This document shows, in pieces, positions 22,901 through 33,420 of a stretch of 64,000 bases of DNA. The DNA lies in the NCBI GenBank assembly GCA_900618795.1, contig UYJD01000007.1, forward strand, positions 944,385 to 1,008,384. The letters are read 5' to 3'. Numbering within the stretch: position 1 is the stretch's first letter; each line of letters begins with the position of its first letter. The notes beneath the pieces were generated by a model. It ran no database searches. It saw only the letters and a list, made by a program, of their open reading frames with translations, and was not told the DNA's origin. The position numbers were made by a program, and so were the translations under genes. This DNA comes from Cyanodermella asteris (taxonomy: Eukaryota; Ascomycota; Lecanoromycetes; Ostropales; Stictidaceae).

Positions 22901-24353
22901 ACTCAGTCCTCACATCGTCGCACTTCGATTTCGGATTTCTGGCACCTCGCAGTGTCTTCCAAATGTTTTTGAGACATACTCGGTGCAAGCTTGATCAGGG
23001 CAGGACCGTTAATTGTTGTCCGGATGCTGTGACGGCCTTTCGACGTTGCCCTACATTGCCGCTGGTCAGTGACTACGTGCTTGGCAATTGTGTGTGGTTA
23101 CCACCTCTTGCACGGTTACAACCTGGTCACCACGTTCTCGGCAGACATTCGTGAACGTTAACACGCATGCTGCGGTCTTGTCTGGAACTGTTCTGCACTT
23201 TGGCTACCTTGGCTTTTCGTTCTATTGGAGCTCACTCTCGGGATAGAATTTACTATGTAATTTTGACGTTTGTGCGGTTTTCATCGCCAATGTTTCTCCT
23301 TTACGAATTGCGCTTGACGTCGAGATGCTGAATGAGATCCGAAACGACTGCTTCTGAATGTGGAAATGAGAATGATGGACTCCGTGACGCAGGTAAACCG
23401 ACAGGGTGTTCAATGATCACATCAAGTGCTTTTCACGATATCTCGAGATCAGGATGGCAGCACAAATCCCGCGCCCCCACGGTCTATGCCCGGATTCTGC
23501 AGAAGGTAAGTGAATTGTTGCGTTCAGGCGTCATTCTGAAGAACTGGGGCCACCACGAGATAACGAATCGAGAGAATCCTATCGGACATGGGTCGCACTG
23601 GCACGGAAGTTCACAGCAGCCGAAATTCGCACAAGTTTCTAATTTGGACAAAGTAAACGAAGACCACACTTCCGAACTTTCACGAGGTCTCAGGCATGGA
23701 TTTGGTATACCAGAAGCAAGTGCATCTCGCAGCTACTAGGCTCTTATAGCACTTGTCGATGAAGAGACCGAATGCAAGACCAAGCTGTGCCGTTTGAGCT
23801 ACGACACATCGGTATTGATCTTCTTCGATATACTTTCAGCACAACCAGAGATGCTTTGATCTTCTGATGCACGCAATCCAGTTTGATATGCATCTCATCG
23901 GCGTCCCGAGCGCTTCCGACCCCTTGTGGGTATCTTCATGATTGAGCTATGCCTATGACGTCCGACACTTCCCGTGGCAAGCTCCGTCAACCCGCTCGGG
24001 CCTTCTGAACGAAATCTTTGCTCGAAGATGATCGAGACCTTGGCGAAATTCCGTGGCTCTTTGCTGTGCTTCGCCTCGCCCTGTCGGGTTATCCTCGGCT
24101 CCAAACCTCGAATACGTGATGCTCGTCAAGATAGACTGACAGACCAAGTTTTCACCTCTGCAAGACTGAACGAGCTGACGTTGGCCAGCGGACTCAATGG
24201 CAGTCGCGTCCGCGTGAGCCATTACCTGGTAGGCCGTCAAGCGTGGGATTTGCGCACTATTATTCCACCTGTTTGGGTCACTTGGCTCAGGCATATGGCA
24301 CTGTGGCACAGGAGTCGATATGACAATCAAAGAGCATGTACCGAGCCATTGCC
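16970..24353. other. Long gene-poor region (7.4 kb)
   Basis: No convincing protein gene, tRNA, rRNA or snRNA was found between the cyclin gene start and the end of RRB1. Base composition looks like that of the flanking genic DNA, not AT-rich, so it is not an evident RIP-mutated repeat. Many medium-sized open frames exist (for example 17875-18387 and 23332-23739 on the plus strand), but they overlap frames on the other strand and resemble no protein I know. It may hold long leaders, non-coding transcripts or lineage-specific genes. Confidence 0.45.
18621..18640. repeat. Short tandem repeat, three units of TACTCCG
   Basis: Two perfect TACTCCG units and a third lacking its final G follow each other. 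TACTCCG/CGGAGTA words are often seen in intergenic DNA of filamentous fungi; no function is assigned. Confidence 0.8.
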
Positions 24354-25963
24354 TTATACACTGATGGTCTTGAAAACACTGCGCTTTGTCAGTCTGATTA
24401 AACACCGTAAAATCCACATAAAGACTTACCCGAATCCGTTGGCACCTGTGGCCATTACACAGCCGGGAATCTGGGGGTGCCAATGACACTCTTTGACTTC
24501 TTCCATGTGGTGTTGAAAAAGGAGCTGCGGAGGTATGTCTTGCACTCCAGCAGTGTCTCTGCTTTCTTCATCGTCGAGCTCGACTGCCAAATCCCACAAT
24601 GTCAGGGTATTGTCGCCTGCAGCAACGGCAACGACACTGTCGTCGGTCGGGTGCCATTCGACGGTCGTTATTTGCTCCTTGTGAAAGTTGAATTTTGCCA
24701 CAGGCTTCGGTCCTGATCCGCGACCGGCATCCTTGAAGCCGCGCAAGTCCCAGACAGCCCATTCGCCGTCATCTGCGCCGGTCGCCAGCAGGTGAGGTGT
24801 CAATTTAGACCACGATAGTACGTTGACATCAGCGGTGCTCACTTTGACGCTGACTGCAGGTTTCCTGGATTTCGACCGCAGGTCCCAGATCTTCACGGTG
24901 CCATCGCTGCTGGCTGATGCGAAGACGGATTTCTCTGTGGGGGACCACTGAAGGTCTTCAACACTGCTCTCATGCCCAGTAAAGGGCTTCGTGTCGGCTA
25001 CAAATTTGCCTCCGTCGGTAGCAGATGTGACAAAGATTTTGCCGTCGTTGTCTCCGGTCAGGAGCTTGCCAGTGCTCACTAACGGCGACCAATCAACCGC
25101 ATAGCCCTCGCTTCGATGCATCTGTAGTCTAGTCAAGGGCGATGAATTATTAGGGGAGGTGACAGATCCCGGCACATCAAAGGCCGACAGGTGTTGAGTG
25201 ATGTCGTGAATCAGAACCTCGGCGTTATCCGTCATGGTCGCCGTCAAAGTATGGATATCACCAGCAACGTCAAAGTGCCGCGCACGTACTCTGTTTGTCG
25301 TTGCAGACATTGGAATTGACTTGGTCTCAAGAATGGCTTCCGCGTTCTCCTCGTCCGATTCTTCGTCGTCCGAGTCGTCCGCGGTCCTGTCCATTCTGCT
25401 GAGCCCACTGAGTTTCATGACGAGCAGCTCATTATCGGACTGGCGGGCGTGATCGGCCTGTGTGCCTGCTACAGCATATACTGTGACCGGATATGTCTTC
25501 CGGTTGTCGCCCAGGTTGTCCCTTAATATATCGAGAGACAGGCATGGCCATCTTGTCGACAATGAATGGAGAAGCTCGTAAGTTGAAGGGTCTGGAGCCA
25601 ATACCTGGCCTGCTTCTAGCGTATTCCGACCCGGGATGAAGGTACTCTGATCGACGTCCATGGGGTCTGTGGTTCCTTGATCAGCAAATGTTGTGATGGC
25701 AATGAGCAGCGCCTAACCCAGTAAGCCAGGAGCCAGGGCATCGACGTACCCTTCTCTTCCGCTGCAGCACCTCCTTCCGGCTGTCCATCTGCACCGGCCT
25801 CGAAGATCTCGTCCTCGCTTTCCGAGTCACCGTACGGGTCCTCGAGTTCGCCCTCAATGCCTTCCATGCCCACATCGGGGGCCAGCTCCGGAGCCTCCTC
25901 ACGCTGTCCAGCCTTGAGAGAGCGCGGAGTGCGGTCTGAATTGTCTGCTGGTCGCTTGGACAT
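24354..25963 (-). CDS. RRB1: Ribosome assembly chaperone RRB1 (GRWD1-like WD40 protein)
   Basis: Three exons, 25963-25750, 25675-24430 and 24378-24354, give 494 aa. The last exon is only 25 bases and encodes the end VFKTISV, joined to CVMATGANGFG across a 51-base intron with a GTAAGT donor. The acidic N-terminus (EDPYGDSESEDEIFEAG) leads into TFIPGRNTLEAGQVLAPDPS and YELLHSLSTRWPCLSLDILRD, the conserved start of the Rrb1/glutamate-rich WD repeat family. WD repeats follow, including HESSVEDLQWSPTEKSVFAS, DGTVKIWDLRS and EQITTVEWHPTDDSVV. In yeast Rrb1 binds ribosomal protein L3 and is needed for early 60S assembly in the nucleus. It is divergent from the TEM1 gene. Confidence 0.94.
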
Positions 25964-26550
25964 GTCGCAAATCGCGCTGACAGGTGGCGGCCACGGCGGA
26001 CATGCAATCTGAAGCGTTGATGGCGAGGCGAGGGTAAATTGTTCACATCAGAGGACTCCAAAGCCCAAGAAAAAAAAGCTGAGGGCAGCGGGACCATCAT
26101 GTCATTGCAAGCGGAGCTCAAACTCCGACGGAGCGCAGTGCAGCAGAAGTGCGGCGCGTCCAGGCACGCCCAATCAGCGGCGGCACCTTTCAACCACTCT
26201 AACTGACAGTGATTGTCTTGCTTCTCTGAATTGGCCTCATTCTCACGCAACTGCGCGCACCTGATGTCCATTGCCACCAGCTCTAATCGCATCCACGGCG
26301 CACCCGGCTAAATTGCCCCCAGACGCGTCTGAAGCGAGCCTCCCCGAGTGCTCTCCTCCCTGCAGAGAAGCCCAAAGAGCTCTTGTCCATACCGGGGCAG
26401 AGGAACCACTCGATTTGGCCACCCGAGCGCGTTGCTGTGCTGCTGACTTGTGCTCCGCTTGCTCCTATTATCGACGACCCTCTGCCCGCCGAGTCCTCGG
26501 CCTTCAGGGCCGCTGTTCTCTCTCCGTCTCCTGCGCCCAACGACACGGCC
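25964..26550. promoter_or_regulatory. Shared divergent promoter region of RRB1 and TEM1/SPG1
   Basis: 587 bases separate the two start codons, transcribed away from each other. No other gene fits. No specific transcription-factor site was identified by eye. Confidence 0.55.
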
Positions 26551-27576
26551 ATGGACCATGACATGAACGCCGAGCAGACCCTCATGCCGGACCAGCAGCA
26601 CGCACCGCCGGCAGACGAGGCCATGGCAGGCATCGAGCAGGCGCAACCACCTGTGACGACAGCAGGTGTAGCATATATTTATGACGATGAGTTACGGCGA
26701 CCACAGACCTCCAAATCAGCAGACTTTCCAATGTCCGGCGGAGCAGCTTTCGACGAACGATACCCCTCTCCGAACATGGGTCATCAGCAGCTGCCTACAC
26801 AGACATCACGACCGCCATCCTCCATGTCGCAGACCACAGCTGGGCAAAGTTACCAGGATAGGCAGTCAGAGCAAGGGAAGACCACCAATAGTGTTGTTAT
26901 AAAAGTTGGCATGGTGGGAGATGCTCAGATCGGCAAGACTAGTCTCATGGTCAAGTACGTGGAGGGCAATTACGATGAAGACTATATCCAGACGCTCGGT
27001 AAGCGGCGATTCTGTCCTGGTTGGATTTGACTAACCAGACCAGGTGTCAATTTTATGGAGAAGACCATCAGCATCCGCAACACTGAGATCACCTTTTCCA
27101 TATGGGATCTCGGTGGTCAGCGCGAGTTCGTCAACATGCTCCCACTGGTGTGCAACGACGCCGTTGCGATCCTTTTCATGTTTGACTTGACCCGGAAGAG
27201 CACGCTCAACAGCATCAAGGAATGGTATCGCCAGGGGCGGGGCTTCAACAAAACCGCCATTCCTTTCCTCATTGGGACCAAGTACGACCACTTTGTCAAT
27301 ATGAGCCAAAAGGACCAGGAAGAAATCAGTGCGCAGGCAAAGAGATTCGCAAAAGCCATGCGTGCCAGCTTAATCTTTTCGAGCACAAGCCACAGCATAA
27401 ATGTTCAAAAGGTGGGTGGCTTGCGCTTCTATCACGTTCCTATCATGTTCAGCATCCGTTAACTGTGTGCACAGATCTTCAAGATCGTTCTCAGCAAAGC
27501 CTTTGATCTAAAGTGCACAATTCCAGAGATCGAGAACGTCGGAGAGCCGCTACTCATTTACCAGTCAGTAGCCTAG
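26551..27576 (+). CDS. TEM1: Small GTPase of the septation/mitotic exit network, Tem1/Spg1
   Basis: Exons 26551-26998, 27044-27411 and 27475-27576, with introns of 45 and 63 bases, encode 305 aa. P-loop GDAQIGKT lies at residues 123-130, the switch II motif is [14 protein letters not shown] (canonical for Tem1/Spg1 rather than Ras DTAGQ), the base-recognition motif is GTKYD, and [13 protein letters not shown] forms the last loop. The end reads [14 protein letters not shown]. Spg1/Tem1 sits at spindle pole bodies and triggers the kinase cascade for cytokinesis and septum formation. The first 110 residues are Gln/Pro/Met/Ser-rich and disordered. ATG 26551 lies in a strong context (GCCATGG). It is convergent with the RING gene. 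Confidence 0.93.
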
Positions 27577-27928
27577 AAGGATCTGGTTGCCCAGAAGCCA
27601 CCACTGAGTTGCTTTAGTCCACGCGGAATTAGCCGAATGGGCAAACGAATTACGCAGTTATGCGCCACGACCAGGATCGCGGAGGGAAATTTCGAATCTT
27701 GAAGCACAGAACCCCCGAGCAACCCAGCAGGCGTCACGACATGGATCACGGCGTCACAAATATCCGGTGTTTCCAGGCTTTCCTCATCTGTGTTGTATCA
27801 GTAAGAGAAGTGCGCTGGCTGGCTCCGGTAGCACTTTGCTCTTCGGAAGCTCACGAGTAATATGAATAGAAGGGGGTTCAATATCTCGATGCTTGAATCG
27901 CGTCCCGTCTGACGCGAGTCCGCAAGTT
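27577..27928. other. Convergent intergenic region
   Basis: 352 bases between the 3' ends of TEM1 and the RING gene, holding both 3' ends. No gene seen. Confidence 0.5.
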
Positions 27929-28992
27929 TCAGTCTACCGTTTCAACCTGCCGCTGCTTGCCTTTCGTAGTGCCCTGGCCAGGCTTGGGCTTGACTTTGAA
28001 AACCAGAGGGACAATACCCTTTTGCTTCTCTGCTGCCCTCTTCGCGAGTCGAAAGACTGGCGTCCTACAAAAGGGACACAATGCCTGTCTTTGGTCAGCC
28101 TATTGCTCGTGGGAAAATCGGGTAACATATGAACCTTCGCGGAAGAGTGGCCACGGCTCATCTCAGCTGTGATAAGGTGTTCACTGATGCAGGTGTGGCA
28201 GAATAGATGGCCGCAATGCGTGGCCGTCATATCGGTGAAATCGTCCATACAGATCACGCACTGCATGTTGCCAAGTCCTTTGGTGAAAGACCGATTGCCT
28301 AAATTTGCAGTATCTGCTTGCTGTTGTTCAAGTGTAGATTTTAACATCTGGGCATGGGCCTTCCTTTTGGCCTCGATTTTCATGGAGCGCTCACGATGGG
28401 CTTGCCGTTCGTCATTATCTCGAGCCTCCCACTGCCTTAAAGCTGTGGTGTCGTTGACGCCCGTCAGATCTATGGCGTCCAGGCCGTCCGACTCCTGATC
28501 AACGAGGACCGTTTCTGTTGTTTCCGGTGCGGCAGTGCTGTTCTCGTTGACAGGATTCGATAACTGAGAGTTGTAGAGCATACCAAAGGGAAGGTTGTGG
28601 TCGCCGGACATGGTATAGTCCAACTGTGATGTTGACGACACGGGCTCAGTTCGAGCACCTAGCAGCTCTGTTGCATCGGCCTCACGTAAACCGAAGGGTA
28701 GTTCATGCTCGCGTTGTGGAGTTGCCGCAAGGGCCGTCACGGAATTATTACTCGACGAGTGTGCCTCCCGATCTCCAGGAGCGCTGCCGCTAACAATTTC
28801 AACGTAGTCTCTCTCGCTAACGGCCCATCCGTCTACATGCTGGATTGACGCCGTCGGATGTTCCTGTACTCGTTCGGCATCGAGGGCAGGCCTGCCACTG
28901 TTGAGACGTCGACGTTTGGGAGCACGCTCATGGCCAGCAGGAGCGGTACCATCACCGCTCGCAGGTGGCGATGAAGGCGACTGGTGGTCCAT
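27929..28992 (-). CDS. C3HC4 RING-finger protein, candidate SUMO-targeted ubiquitin ligase (Slx8-like)
   Basis: Exons 28992-28135 and 28084-27929, with a 50-base intron (unusual GTTCAT donor, GCTGACC branch, GACAG acceptor), give 337 aa. The intron falls inside the RING. The eight ligands are C245, C248, C260, H262, C265, C268, C289 and C292 (CVICMDD, THCGHLFCHTCI, then ALCPFCRTPV in exon 2), a complete C3HC4 set. A basic KRRR patch near residue 28 suggests nuclear location. Hydrophobic-acidic strings TVLVDQESD and AIDLTGVND (about 161-181) look like SUMO-interaction motifs. This layout, disordered N-terminus with SIMs and C-terminal RING, is that of Slx8/RNF4-type ligases. RING identity is firm; the SUMO link is inferred. 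Confidence 0.85.
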
Positions 28993-30062
28993 ACTTGGTC
29001 GGCAGTCGTTTGCTGGCTCGTCAGATTAGAATGCCTGGTGTGCCCTCCATCTGCCGTTCTTTTCCTGTAATCAAGAAATAGCTGCGGCAGGAAGCGGTGG
29101 CGAAACTCAAATGCTGATTCTGAGGTGCTAGGTGGGACAAGGGCGGATGCGTTGATGGCGTCAAAAGGCTACAAGGCCAGCGCTGGATTTGGAGCTGGAC
29201 CCGAGGATTGGAGGCAGAGCAAACGAGAGCGCAGCCGTTTCACGAGCAGCCCTCAGCGAAGACGTCAACCTCAAAGGGGCTATGAAAAGAACAAGAACAG
29301 CAACTACCAGCAGTGCTAAAAACGGGAGTCTACTTACTCACTGCTCAGGCAGCGCCAAGACCGAGACGTCAGACAGCTCGAGCAAGTCCCTGTAAGCGCC
29401 CGTCACTCCACTTGTCCAAGCAACTTCTCGAGGACTCTCACAACTAATGCACCGTGTTAAAGGTCGAATCGAGCTTAGCATGGTGATTCGATCGCTCTTT
29501 GCGATGACCGCTTGTAGCGCAGCCAGTCGGACACCTCCGTCACATCCTGACCTCGCGTGGACGTGGCCCGCTCTTCTGATCTCAGCCATGACCAGTGGGC
29601 GGTAGCTGGGCAATACGATCTTATCCCAGACATTGCACGTCTCCAGGCTCACACAGCCAGCAAACCTGGTCTTGATGGCTCGGATATCTCGATTATCTCC
29701 ACGGGGCCTCGGTCGATTTGGCCGCCATCTCCGTTGACTTCGGGACATCTTGCGGCTGAACGAGCCGCGCTCAAGCTACCGATGCCAGGTAAGTCCAAGG
29801 CCAACTGACCATGTCCGATACACTTCACAGCTGTGCCGCACTACTGTGCCGTGCTCTGACGATAGGCCGGTAGGTCAGGTATACACTCACAACAACCCGT
29901 GGGGCAGAATGCTGGCTACATAGATCGAGTTCAGTCCTCACTTCCTGTCTACATCCAAGGATAGGTGGTTTTGTGCATCTCCAGAAGCACTTTGACGCTC
30001 CTCGTCCTCAAACTCAGCAACCACTCAGCTTCGTCTTCGTCCAGACCGAGGCTCGCAGCACC
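28993..30062. other. Intergenic region with one doubtful gene
   Basis: About 1.07 kb between the divergent RING gene and the SDR gene. Besides the doubtful spliced frame listed separately (29240-29748, minus), a plus-strand frame ends near 29788 at a GTAAGT consensus. The two overlap on opposite strands and cannot both be coding; neither shows a known family. Confidence 0.4.
29240..29748 (-). CDS. Possible small hypothetical protein, 148 aa (low confidence)
   Basis: ATG 29748 opens a frame that can splice from 29342 to 29279 (GTGAGT donor, pyrimidine-rich end, ATAG acceptor), ending EHPFEVDVFAEGCS at 29240. The second half (LAALQAVIAKSDRIT, AYRDLLELSDVSVLALPE) looks protein-like, but the N-terminus is Arg-rich with unusual codon use and no family is recognised. 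An open frame lies opposite. It may be chance. Confidence 0.25.
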
Positions 30063-30809
30063 ATGGCACTTCCCCTCGAGAACAAGATCGCCATTGTTAC
30101 CGGCGGCACCAAGGGCATCGGCCTTGCCACGGCGAAACGACTTGTTCGTGACGGTGCCAAAGTAGCCATCAATTTCGGTTCCGACAGCGCCTCTGCAGAG
30201 ACGGCACTGAAGGATCTCGGCACGGACAATGCAATTGGCATTCAAGCTGATGCTGGCACTGTGGCAGGTGGGGCCAAAATTGTCGACGAAACCGTGAGAA
30301 AATATGGCAAAATCGACATACTGATTCCCAACGCCGGAGTACTCCCGATAGCCGACCTCGAGAGCACCACCGAGGCTGACTTCGACAAGGCTTATGCTCT
30401 GAACGTCAAGGGCCCCTATTTCCTTTGCCAGAAGGCGGTCCCGCACATGGCAGCTGGCTCGCGCATAATACTCATCTCTACTTCTGTCCTTATGAACTCG
30501 AGCCCTCCCCCGACGTATCTCCTCTACGGATCAACAAAGGGCGCCATCGAACAATTTGGACGTATTCTAGCAAAGGACCTTGGTCGTAGGCATATACTTG
30601 TGAACGTGGTGTCGCCTGGGCCAACGGCGACGGAGCTGTTCTTGCGCGGCAAGCCACAGCAAGCCATTGATATGATGGCTAACTGGTCGCCCTTTGCCAG
30701 GCTGGGCGAGCCTGACGATATTGCCGACACCATTGCTTTCCTTTCGGGACCTCAATCGAGATGGGTGAACGGGCAGAATGTTCCGGTGAATGGCGGTGCA
30801 TTCGTCTAG
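30063..30809 (+). CDS. Short-chain dehydrogenase/reductase, classical, cytosolic
   Basis: An intronless frame of 248 aa starts at ATG 30063 in an ACCATGG context. It has the cofactor motif TGGTKGIG (13-20), NAGV (90-93), a catalytic Ser around 139-141, and YGSTK (Tyr155, Lys159), followed by the NVVSPGPTATELF segment typical of the classical SDR family, and ends with VNGQNVPVNGGAFV. Such enzymes are NAD(P)H-dependent reductases of ketones, sugars or quinones; the resemblance is to 3-oxoacyl-ACP reductase-like and versicolorin-reductase-like fungal SDRs, but the substrate cannot be told from sequence. An Ala/Asn-rich loop after the cofactor motif (INFGSDSASAE) suggests NADP preference. It is convergent with TUF1. 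Confidence 0.9.
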   Translation: MALPLENKIAIVTGGTKGIGLATAKRLVRDGAKVAINFGSDSASAETALKDLGTDNAIGIQADAGTVAGGAKIVDETVRKYGKIDILIPNAGVLPIADLESTTEADFDKAYALNVKGPYFLCQKAVPHMAAGSRIILISTSVLMNSSPPPTYLLYGSTKGAIEQFGRILAKDLGRRHILVNVVSPGPTATELFLRGKPQQAIDMMANWSPFARLGEPDDIADTIAFLSGPQSRWVNGQNVPVNGGAFV

Positions 30810-31144
30810 TCTTGGCCAACATGACTGACGCCGACCGGAGGATCCTGTGAGAGGTTGCAATTGTATCAACAAGGTCGTCTGTAATCATGAAGAACGATGG
30901 CTGCGTAAGGTCAAATTGAAAAAAAAAACCCCGATGCCAAATTCGAATTTTCGTCAGATTGGCTTGGAGAGGAGTAATAAGACACAGACAGAATTATCAA
31001 CACGTTGCTACGCTCAGTCTCCCGATTCCAAATTTTGTACAAGTCTAACGTGCCCGTGCTACCCTCTGGAACGCCATCTATGACCATGACCTGTCAGACA
31101 GCAAGAGGCTTCAAAAACAAACCCCACCGTCAGCCGCGCTTGGC
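30810..31144. other. Convergent intergenic region
   Basis: 335 bases between the SDR end and the TUF1 end. Contains an A9 tract near 30920. No gene seen. Confidence 0.5.
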
Positions 31145-32528
31145 CTAAGACAGGACACGAGTGACCAGTCCAGTGGCGACAGTGCGACCACCTTCGCGCA
31201 CGTTAAAGCGCTGTCCAGCCTCGAGAGGGACCGGATGAAATGTTTCGCACACCATTTCGACATTGTCGCCAGGCATAACCATCTTGTTCTCTGGATCTTC
31301 GGTCCCCTCAGGCCAAGCAAAAGAAGACGGCTCGTCGGTTGTGCGAATATAGATCTGCGGCTTGTAGTTGTGATTGAACCCGCTGTGTCGGCCGCCTTCC
31401 TCCTTTGTCAAAACGTACATGGAGATGAGGAATTTAGAGTAGCCCTTTATTGAGCCCGGCTTGACAACAACCATACCACGTCTCACATCCTCGCGTTTGA
31501 CTCCACGAAGCAGAAGACCGGAGTTGTCACCGGCGCGCGATTCCTCGCACGACTTCTTGAAGGTTTCGATATCCGTGACCTTTGTCTTGATGACTTCGCC
31601 TTTGCCGATGAGTTCAATTTCGGCGTCACGCTTCAAGACACCTCGCTCGACACGACCGGAGGCGACGGTACCTCTGCCGGGAATTGAGAAAACGTCCTCA
31701 ACCGCCATCAAGAAGGGCTTCTCGGTATCGCGAGGGGGCTCCTCAATCCATTCGTCAACGGACTTGAGCAGATTATCGATCTGCTGTTCGCCAATTTCCG
31801 GCTTTTTGCCCTCCAAGGCGCAGAGAGCAGAGCCAAGTATAATCGGCGTATTGTCACCATCGAAGCCGTAGGTGCTGAGGAGCTCCCTCATCTCCATTTC
31901 CACCAATTCCAACATCTCCTTGTCCTCGATTGTGTCGATTTTGTTGACGAAAACGACGATCTTTTGCACACCAACCTGGCGAGCAAGCAACAAGTGCTCA
32001 CGGGTCTGTGGCATTTGTCCATCCGAAGCTGCCACCACGATGATGGCACCGTCCATGTTTGATGCACCCGTAATCATGTTTTTGATGTAATCCGCGTGAC
32101 CGGGGCAGTCGACGTGAGAATAGTGGCGATTTTCCGTCTCATACTCGATGTGTGCTGTAGAGATGGTAATTCCACGTTTCCTCTCCTCGGGAGCTTTGTC
32201 GATAGAGCCATACTCGAGGAACTTTGCGAATCCTTTCTCGGCCTGACGTTTGGTGATGGCGGCAGTTAGGGTAGTCTAGAAAATGTGTCAGCTCGAAACG
32301 CGAGGTAGCTCAATCGGCCTGGAGCCAAAGTACCTTGCCGTGGTCAACGTGACCGATAGTGCCAATGTTTACGTGCGGTTTCGATCGCTCAAACGCCGTG
32401 GCATATGCTCGCGCAGTCTTTGCGTTTTGACCGAAGACGCGTTGAACGGGGTTCAGCGAACCTTGGGAGCGTAGGGCGAGTCTGCTTGTTCGCGAAAAGG
32501 CACTCAACGACCGTGTGAACGATGCCAT
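31145..32528 (-). CDS. TUF1: Mitochondrial translation elongation factor Tu
   Basis: Exons 32528-32334 and 32275-31145, with a 58-base intron, give 441 aa. The intron splits the P-loop: exon 1 ends [12 protein letters not shown] (residues 54-65) and exon 2 begins [24 protein letters not shown] and SALCAL follow, then the two beta-barrel domains ending [14 protein letters not shown]. The first 45 residues are Ser/Arg/Ala-rich without acidic residues, a mitochondrial presequence. EF-Tu delivers aminoacyl-tRNA to the mitochondrial ribosome. Length and motifs are normal for the family. Confidence 0.96.
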
Positions 32529-33420
32529 GTCGAACGGAGTGGTACTGGCAAAGAGAACGTGGGAGAAGAAAAGGATGTGGCGAAGGCTGTTCTGTGCTGC
32601 CGACGAAAGCTCGCTTCACTTGATACATTATTTTCTGGGTCTGCCAGATCGAGAAGCACGGACCATCTCAGCAGCCACTTGGCACAGAACTTGGAGCTGC
32701 TGATTGGCCTCGGGGCAGCACTTGCAAGCTTGTGAGCCTTCTCCACGCCCTGGTTATCATTCCGAAATGCTTGTAAGCGTGATCTTTCTGGAGTCCGCGC
32801 ACATATCTTATATGCGACATACAGCTTTGACCGTGTAGACCGACATCCACGATGAGACTTGAGGCTCTGGCACGCGACATCTGCAAAGTCGCGAACACGA
32901 TCATATGAAATCGGGTTCCCGAACATTTATGCAGTACTGAGTGCAGAGGGAGGGTGCATGAGAGGATGTTCGAGCAACGTCGGTCTCTGGACATTACACT
33001 GTCGGTTTCGCGCAGATGAAAGCTGCTGACCATGGACCGAGTTGGAACCCTTTGTTCCGAGCTATCGATTAGGCACGCAGATCTAGGTCTCTATCTAGAC
33101 TGCCGTCCGTAACTCACTTCTAACTTCACAAATACTGTAATCGTAAACCCCGAAAACACCTTAAGAAAAGAGCGCATCAACATTCAAATTCAAGTTCAAG
33201 TTTGATGGTCTGCGCTGTAGACTACGTAGACTTGTCGTACACCAGCTGCATTCCAAGATATATCATCATTCGTGACTAGCAAATCACAGAATTTGCGCTG
33301 TTCAGCCCTTCGATTAAGTACGGGTACAATTATCGATCGCTAAAGGTGCCATGCTCATGCACCCAAGGGATTATTGCAATACTACGAAATGCGGGTTGCC
33401 GCAGCAGAAATTGAGAGCTC
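32529..33420. other. Intergenic region upstream of TUF1
   Basis: Nearly 900 bases between the TUF1 start and the VAC8 stop, both minus strand. Only short unrecognised frames; presumed TUF1 promoter. Confidence 0.5.

Noticed and set aside
23953-24489. 178-aa minus-strand frame next to RRB1
   Set aside because: It overlaps the last intron and exon of RRB1 in another frame and has no independent support.
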